From Gammaproteobacteria bacterium (GTDB lineage Bacteria; Pseudomonadota; Gammaproteobacteria; Pseudomonadales; Pseudohongiellaceae), in assembly GCA_003514305.1 (NCBI GenBank), contig DORE01000040.1:1-8527 (forward strand): a stretch of DNA of 8,527 nucleotides. Direction: 5' to 3'. Positions 5,869 through 8,527 of this stretch are shown piece by piece. The position numbers and the translations under genes were made by a program. Positions within the stretch are counted from its first letter, which is position 1; each line of letters begins with the position of its first letter. The notes under the pieces were generated by a model. That model was not told where the DNA came from. It did not search any database and saw nothing but the letters and a program-made list of their open reading frames with translations.

Positions 5869-5884
5869 GTTTCCGCCCGGAAAC
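5869..5884 (+). repeat. 16-bp palindromic repeat, copy 6 (CCC centre)
   Basis: GTTTCCGCCCGGAAAC, exact copy of the 137 and 1444 sites. It lies 14 bases after the TAG of the 107-residue gene and reads CCC in that gene's direction. It is the last copy in the window; none appears in the right-hand 2.6 kb. Confidence 0.9.
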
Positions 5885-6088
5885 ATGAACCGTTTGGCAT
5901 GATCAAAACCTGCTACTGGCAATAAACTCGACTCCAGGTACACTCTGGCTATCTCGTTGGTTCGAGATGAGGCAAGGATGCCCGTTCACCGCAGTATGGT
6001 CTCTCGGGTGCGTCACCTGCTCAGTGGTGAGCCTGGCCGGGGGCACCCAGCACCAACCTCCTTTTTTCGGAGGGGCAGGGCAGGGCGG
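5885..6088. other. Non-coding stretch without clear features
   Basis: Open frames here look like shadows with poor composition. A CCTCC/GGAGG hairpin with a T-rich loop lies near 6058-6074. It could form downstream of the doubtful - strand ORF at 6089, but it lacks a following U-tract. I see nothing else that I can support. Confidence 0.3.
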
Positions 6089-6427
6089 CTACCCTGATCT
6101 GTCCAGCCGGTCATTTTTGTTCCGAACCATCCGAACCATTGGCCGCCCCTTGTCCATTACGCCGATCACGCCTGTATCGATCGCCGCACCCACCATATAT
6201 ATTCCTGGTCCCAGCCTTTGATAAGGCTCCAGAATCATCCGCCGCCACGATGTTATATCCAGGAGCACAGCTGAAAACGATGGGAGTCTGCGGATGACAT
6301 CCCGATCGGCAATGCCGAGCCATGATCTCACTTCAATCTCGTGGGCTGTGACCACACCAATTGGCTGGTGAGAGGCGTAAGCATTGAGGGTGGCAAAATA
6401 GGTGTTATGTCGTCGGCGGAATTCCAC
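6089..6427 (-). CDS. Doubtful hypothetical protein downstream of a LexA box
   Basis: A 112-residue frame opening with GTG at 6427, just 19 bases beyond a near-perfect LexA box, which would place it under SOS control if it is real. The ribosome binding site (GCGAG) is weak. The protein begins basic (MEFRRRHNTYF), has a middle part of mixed strands and helices (for example HEIEVRSWLG, FSAVLLDIT), a Gly-rich hydrophobic stretch (GPGIYMVGAAIDTGVIGVMD) and a basic tail. I see no match to UmuD, UmuC, DinB, ImuA/B, SulA or RecX. Overlapping frames exist on both strands. It could be a remnant of a longer gene or not a gene at all. Confidence 0.35.
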   Translation of the reverse strand: MEFRRRHNTYFATLNAYASHQPIGVVTAHEIEVRSWLGIADRDVIRRLPSFSAVLLDITSWRRMILEPYQRLGPGIYMVGAAIDTGVIGVMDKGRPMVRMVRNKNDRLDRSG

Positions 6428-6438
6428 AATGTCACTCG

Positions 6439-6470
6439 CTGATAAACTGTATAAATATACAGTTTATCAG
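6439..6470. promoter_or_regulatory. LexA (SOS) box inside a 14-bp-arm palindrome
   Basis: CTGTATAAATATACAG at 6447-6462 matches the gammaproteobacterial LexA operator CTG-N10-CAG, including the AT-rich core and the flanking A/T. The symmetry extends to 14-bp perfect arms (6439-6452 and 6457-6470) around AAAT. Both strands contain -10-like hexamers inside it (TATAAA on +, TATATT on -), so LexA bound here would occlude transcription in either direction. On the + strand it is followed by AGGAGG and an ATG, on the - strand by the GTG at 6427. The regulated gene is unclear. Confidence 0.8.
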
Positions 6471-6522
6471 GAGGGCTTTCGAGATGAAAAAGCTGGACGA
6501 AACGGGGAGCCAAGAATCGTAG
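6469..6522 (+). other. Strong ribosome binding site and 12-codon ORF after the LexA box
   Basis: AGGAGG (6469-6474) lies 9 bases before an ATG (6484), which opens a 12-codon frame, MKKLDETGSQES, ended by TAG-TAA. Directly behind a LexA box this is the layout of an SOS gene's start region, yet the frame closes almost at once. It may be the stump of a deleted SOS gene, a regulatory leader or a minimal peptide. The overlapping 54-codon frame from ATG 6429 runs through the LexA box and the ribosome binding site and is less plausible. Confidence 0.3.
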
Positions 6523-6571
6523 TAAGTGCTTACTATAACTTAACTCGCTGTCCTGGGATGCGGGAACTGGA

Positions 6572-7735
6572 TCAGGCGGAGCAAGAATACTGAGAAGGGG
6601 GTCGACCTTCCACGACTTGTCCCGTCTTGTAATCCACCTTCTGCGTCTCTTCCAAGTCAGTTTCGTAACGCCACCCGGGACCGTCGTTCGTCATTAGATA
6701 AAAGCTCCTGAAACAGTCATATCCACCCTCGTTCACCAGGCTCCCGGCAGCCCTGCAACTGGCTTTATTCGCAGCCTCAGATAAGTAACAATTTACTGAA
6801 GTACCCCGAATTCTGCCCACCAAAGCCTTCGCCTGTAGCTCTTTCTCGAATCTATCCCCAGCAACACCCCGCACCTTTGCACCCTCAACCGTCCTGAGGT
6901 TGCCTTTCAGCTCCGACAACACAGGATGAGCCTCATGGATCTGGTCGATTTCCAGCTCGTTCGCCACTTCCCAGCCATTCTGGCCCATGATGAACTGAAG
7001 CTTGACCAACCTTCGCTCGTCATTACCGTCCAGGGCCTCTAAACCAACAAATGCGGTCGCCGGGTTAGCGGAACCGTTGGTATAGAGTGTCGTACCGAAG
7101 TCATTCAATGCTGTGAGACGTTCATAATTCCGGCGGGTGTATCGTTTTGCCAGCAGCTTCAACGTGTCCAGACTTTGGTAGGTAGTATCTAACTTCCCCT
7201 GGATGACCTTGATATCGCCATATGTGGCAAAACCACTTCCTCGCAGCTCTGTCCCATGTTGTTCGGCGGTCAACACGATGGAGAAGGGCACTCCGAGTGG
7301 CTGAGAATCTCCGAACACCAGGTCCAGCTGATAGTTTCCCATAAGCGATTGGGTGTCAGGCACGCCTTGATCTTCAAGCTTTTGCTTCAAGCGCAAGTGC
7401 GGCACTAGGCCTGGCCCGTCCGATGGGACTTTGAACCTGTTGCCCGCCGGATTATCGTCAAACAATACGATTTCTGCAGAAAGATCAGCAAAAAAGTCTG
7501 AGCCCTGCCGCAACTCCAACGTACCTGATTTCAGAATGGCCTGTTCCACGGAGAATTGAACATCCCGAATTTTCCCAGATACGGGATCCTCAGTGCGCGT
7601 GGATGCCTGGGTTTTCTTTTCGTCGGGGGCTCGGTCAGACGCAGCCTGAGAAACCTGATCTGGCTCAGATTCACTAGTACATCCGAAGACTGCCAAAGCC
7701 ACAAGGGCAATAATGATAGGTTTGAAGTTCTTCAT
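6572..7735 (-). CDS. Large predicted lipoprotein of unknown function
   Basis: A 387-residue protein starting at ATG 7735 with AAGGATGG upstream. The signal peptide is Met-Lys-Asn-Phe-Lys plus a hydrophobic core, ending Ala-Val-Phe-Gly-Cys with the acylated cysteine at residue 19; Phe at -2 is slightly unusual. Thr follows the cysteine, so outer-membrane retention is expected. Residues about 20-50 form a Ser/Asp/Lys-rich flexible tether. The remainder is soluble and mixed, with Trp and Gly patterns suggesting beta-rich folds, and the C-terminal third holds four Cys (CYLSEAANKASC near 320-331, CFRSFY, final CSA) that could make disulfides in the periplasm. I do not recognise the family. No partner gene is adjacent on the same strand closer than 145 bases downstream. 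Confidence 0.8.
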   Translation of the reverse strand: MKNFKPIIIALVALAVFGCTSESEPDQVSQAASDRAPDEKKTQASTRTEDPVSGKIRDVQFSVEQAILKSGTLELRQGSDFFADLSAEIVLFDDNPAGNRFKVPSDGPGLVPHLRLKQKLEDQGVPDTQSLMGNYQLDLVFGDSQPLGVPFSIVLTAEQHGTELRGSGFATYGDIKVIQGKLDTTYQSLDTLKLLAKRYTRRNYERLTALNDFGTTLYTNGSANPATAFVGLEALDGNDERRLVKLQFIMGQNGWEVANELEIDQIHEAHPVLSELKGNLRTVEGAKVRGVAGDRFEKELQAKALVGRIRGTSVNCYLSEAANKASCRAAGSLVNEGGYDCFRSFYLMTNDGPGWRYETDLEETQKVDYKTGQVVEGRPPSQYSCSA

Positions 7736-7899
7736 TCAATTCCATCCTTAGACTTGATCAATTTTTGACTGCCGTTTTATCAGCAATAAAAACAGCTCTT
7801 TAGGTCCCATTTCCACCGATTTATCCACGAAAATGGCGAATAACTTTGCCCAGTAACAGCAAGGAAGCGGGGAGGGTAGGTGCTCTGAAGACGAAGCCC

Positions 7900-7921
7900 G
7901 AAGATCAGATCAGGGATCTTC
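7900..7921. repeat. Inverted repeat over a gene 3' end
   Basis: GAAGATC (7900-7906) and GATCTTC (7915-7921) form 7-bp arms around 8 bases, overlapping the stop codon of the - strand gene. There is no U-tract on the - strand, so terminator function is doubtful. Confidence 0.3.
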
Positions 7922-8267
7922 CAACGCGCTCCTGGAGCCTTCGGTACCGCAGGCTTCTAAACTTTGGCAGCTCATTCACGAGCTGCTGAAATCGGCCAAC
8001 CGTCCGCTCGCTCATGATCAGCCACTGATAGTCGAAGACGCCATGTTGGGTTTCGAGGAAAAGCTTTACGTCTGCTCTGGTCTCCTCAACCACTTTCACG
8101 AGTTCGAACTGTTCCACTGCGCCAAACGCCTCGGCCATCCCGTCCCCATGGGATTCAATCAACCGCGCAGCATCACTCAGCGAAATAGCGCCCTCTTCAT
8201 GATTGGATAGAGTTAGCGCAGCGAACCTTAAAAATCGGTCTCGGGCGAGTCGCTTCATCGTGTGCAT
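7905..8267 (-). CDS. Hypothetical protein abutting an IS21-family end, possibly truncated
   Basis: A mainly helical, charged protein of 120 residues from the ATG at 8267 (or 117 from 8258). The open frame continues upstream to 8372, but that part is translated from the tandem terminal repeats of the insertion sequence and is unlikely to be native. The inferred element boundary lies at 8268, immediately before the ATG. The original N-terminus or promoter may therefore have been cut off, and any current expression may depend on the element. Sequence features include RDRFLRFAALTL at the start and a basic C-terminus (FRSLRYRRLQERVGRSLI). There is no signal peptide or membrane helix. I do not recognise the family. 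Confidence 0.55.
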   Translation of the reverse strand: MHTMKRLARDRFLRFAALTLSNHEEGAISLSDAARLIESHGDGMAEAFGAVEQFELVKVVEETRADVKLFLETQHGVFDYQWLIMSERTVGRFQQLVNELPKFRSLRYRRLQERVGRSLI

Positions 8268-8282
8268 TGTGTAATCCTGCGT

Positions 8283-8374
8283 ATTCCAGACCAAGGTTGC
8301 CACTGATTCCAGACGAAGCCTGCCACCCATTCCACGCGAAAGCTGCCACTGATTCCACGGCAAAGCTGCCACCT
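8283..8374 (+). repeat. Four tandem 23-bp IS21-type terminal repeats
   Basis: Units start at 8283, 8306, 8329 and 8352, each of the form ATTCCA-N4-AA-N-G-N-TGCCAC-N-N. Differences are confined mainly to the middle and last two bases. A 23-bp period is about two DNA turns, so a protein such as the transposase IstA could bind all four on one face. Their 3' side runs into a TGCCA/TGGCA inverted repeat near 8366-8380. Confidence 0.85.
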
Positions 8375-8459
8375 TGGCAGGCTGCCTGATTTCCCCATCA
8401 AAACGTCCGGCGCGGGATAACTAACGGTACTCTGCTCCTTTTCATCCGGAGAGGGTCAG

Positions 8460-8527
8460 ATGCCAGCGAAGAGGTTATCCATGCGTAAAATCAAAGAAGT
8501 CCTTCGCCTCAAGTGGGAGCGAGGGCT
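8460..8527 (+). CDS. istA: IS21-family transposase IstA, N-terminal fragment at window edge
   Basis: The first 22 codons of a transposase, cut by the window end. The start MPAKRLSMRKIKEVLRLKWE closely resembles IstA of IS21-family elements in Pseudomonas and Marinobacter relatives, where it opens the helix-turn-helix DNA-binding region. ATG at 8460 is preceded by GGAGAGGG. An internal ATG at 8481 is the alternative start. IstA, the DDE-type transposase, acts with the ATPase IstB on the terminal repeats seen just upstream. The catalytic part lies outside the window, so intactness cannot be judged. Confidence 0.8.
   Translation, partial: MPAKRLSMRKIKEVLRLKWERG

Larger units (their letters stand above)
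8268..8527 (+). mobile_element. Left end of an IS21-family insertion sequence (partial)
   Basis: The element is recognised by its istA start and by multiple terminal repeats, both typical of IS21. The left terminus is placed at the TGTGTAAT at 8268 because IS21-family ends commonly begin with TG; 8261 is an alternative. It reads rightward out of the window, so the right end, istB and the target duplication cannot be seen. Confidence 0.65.

Noticed and set aside
137..5884. Interpretation of the repeats as a CRISPR array or integron attC sites
   Set aside because: Spacing varies from 95 to 2214 bases with genes between, no cas genes are present, and no GTTRRRY/RYYYAAC-type attC core or integrase is visible.
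5967..6221. 84-codon + strand frame
   Set aside because: Poor ribosome binding site, Pro/Gly/Ser-rich low-quality composition, and it overlaps a more protein-like frame on the other strand.
6402..6593. A + strand frame of 54-63 codons, faintly like small RMF-type proteins
   Set aside because: It runs through the LexA box and ribosome binding site, has a weak start and overlaps the end of the opposite lipoprotein gene; the resemblance is too slight.
7820..7830. DnaA-box-like TTATCCACG
   Set aside because: A single one-mismatch site without clustered boxes or an AT-rich unwinding region does not support an origin.

Overview
The window looks like accessory chromosome or island DNA from a marine-type gammaproteobacterium (Marinobacter-like is my guess, not proven). 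Support: Gram-negative lipoprotein signals, a LexA box of the Escherichia/Pseudomonas type, an IS21-family element at the right edge, moderate GC, and mostly unrecognised short genes in mixed orientation. No tRNA, rRNA, CRISPR, integrase or complete transposase gene is visible.

Layout. 1-136: GC-rich, hairpin-forming DNA without a gene. 273-1390 (+): a translationally coupled pair, a small lipoprotein and a 212-residue unknown protein. 1494-1828 (-): a small unknown gene preceded by an 18-codon leader ORF that overlaps its start codon. 1959-3521 (-): a pentapeptide-repeat protein with a C-terminal membrane domain shaped like a channel pore. 3553-3670: short gene-free segment packed with hairpins. 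3674-5353 (-): an N6-adenine-type DNA methyltransferase with a DUF4942-like C-terminal part, divergent from a small unknown gene at 5531-5854 (+). 5885-6571: sparse region with one doubtful ORF and a near-perfect LexA box. 6572-7735 (-): a large lipoprotein. 7905-8267 (-): an unknown gene whose 5' end abuts an IS21-family left end (about 8268 onward) with four tandem 23-bp terminal repeats and the first 22 codons of istA.

The most striking signal is a 16-bp palindrome, GTTTCCGSSCGGAAAC, present six times (137, 1444, 1934, 3560, 3655, 5869). All copies are intergenic and they cut the left 5.9 kb into discrete gene modules. Most lie just after a stop codon. Where the centre is asymmetric and a gene lies immediately upstream, it always reads CCC in that gene's direction. 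This resembles the way a recombination site or a 3'-end element would mark gene cassettes, but it matches no system I recognise. The modules carry unrelated cargo (lipoproteins, a pentapeptide membrane protein, an orphan methyltransferase), as in a hotspot for gene capture. No shared pathway can be inferred.
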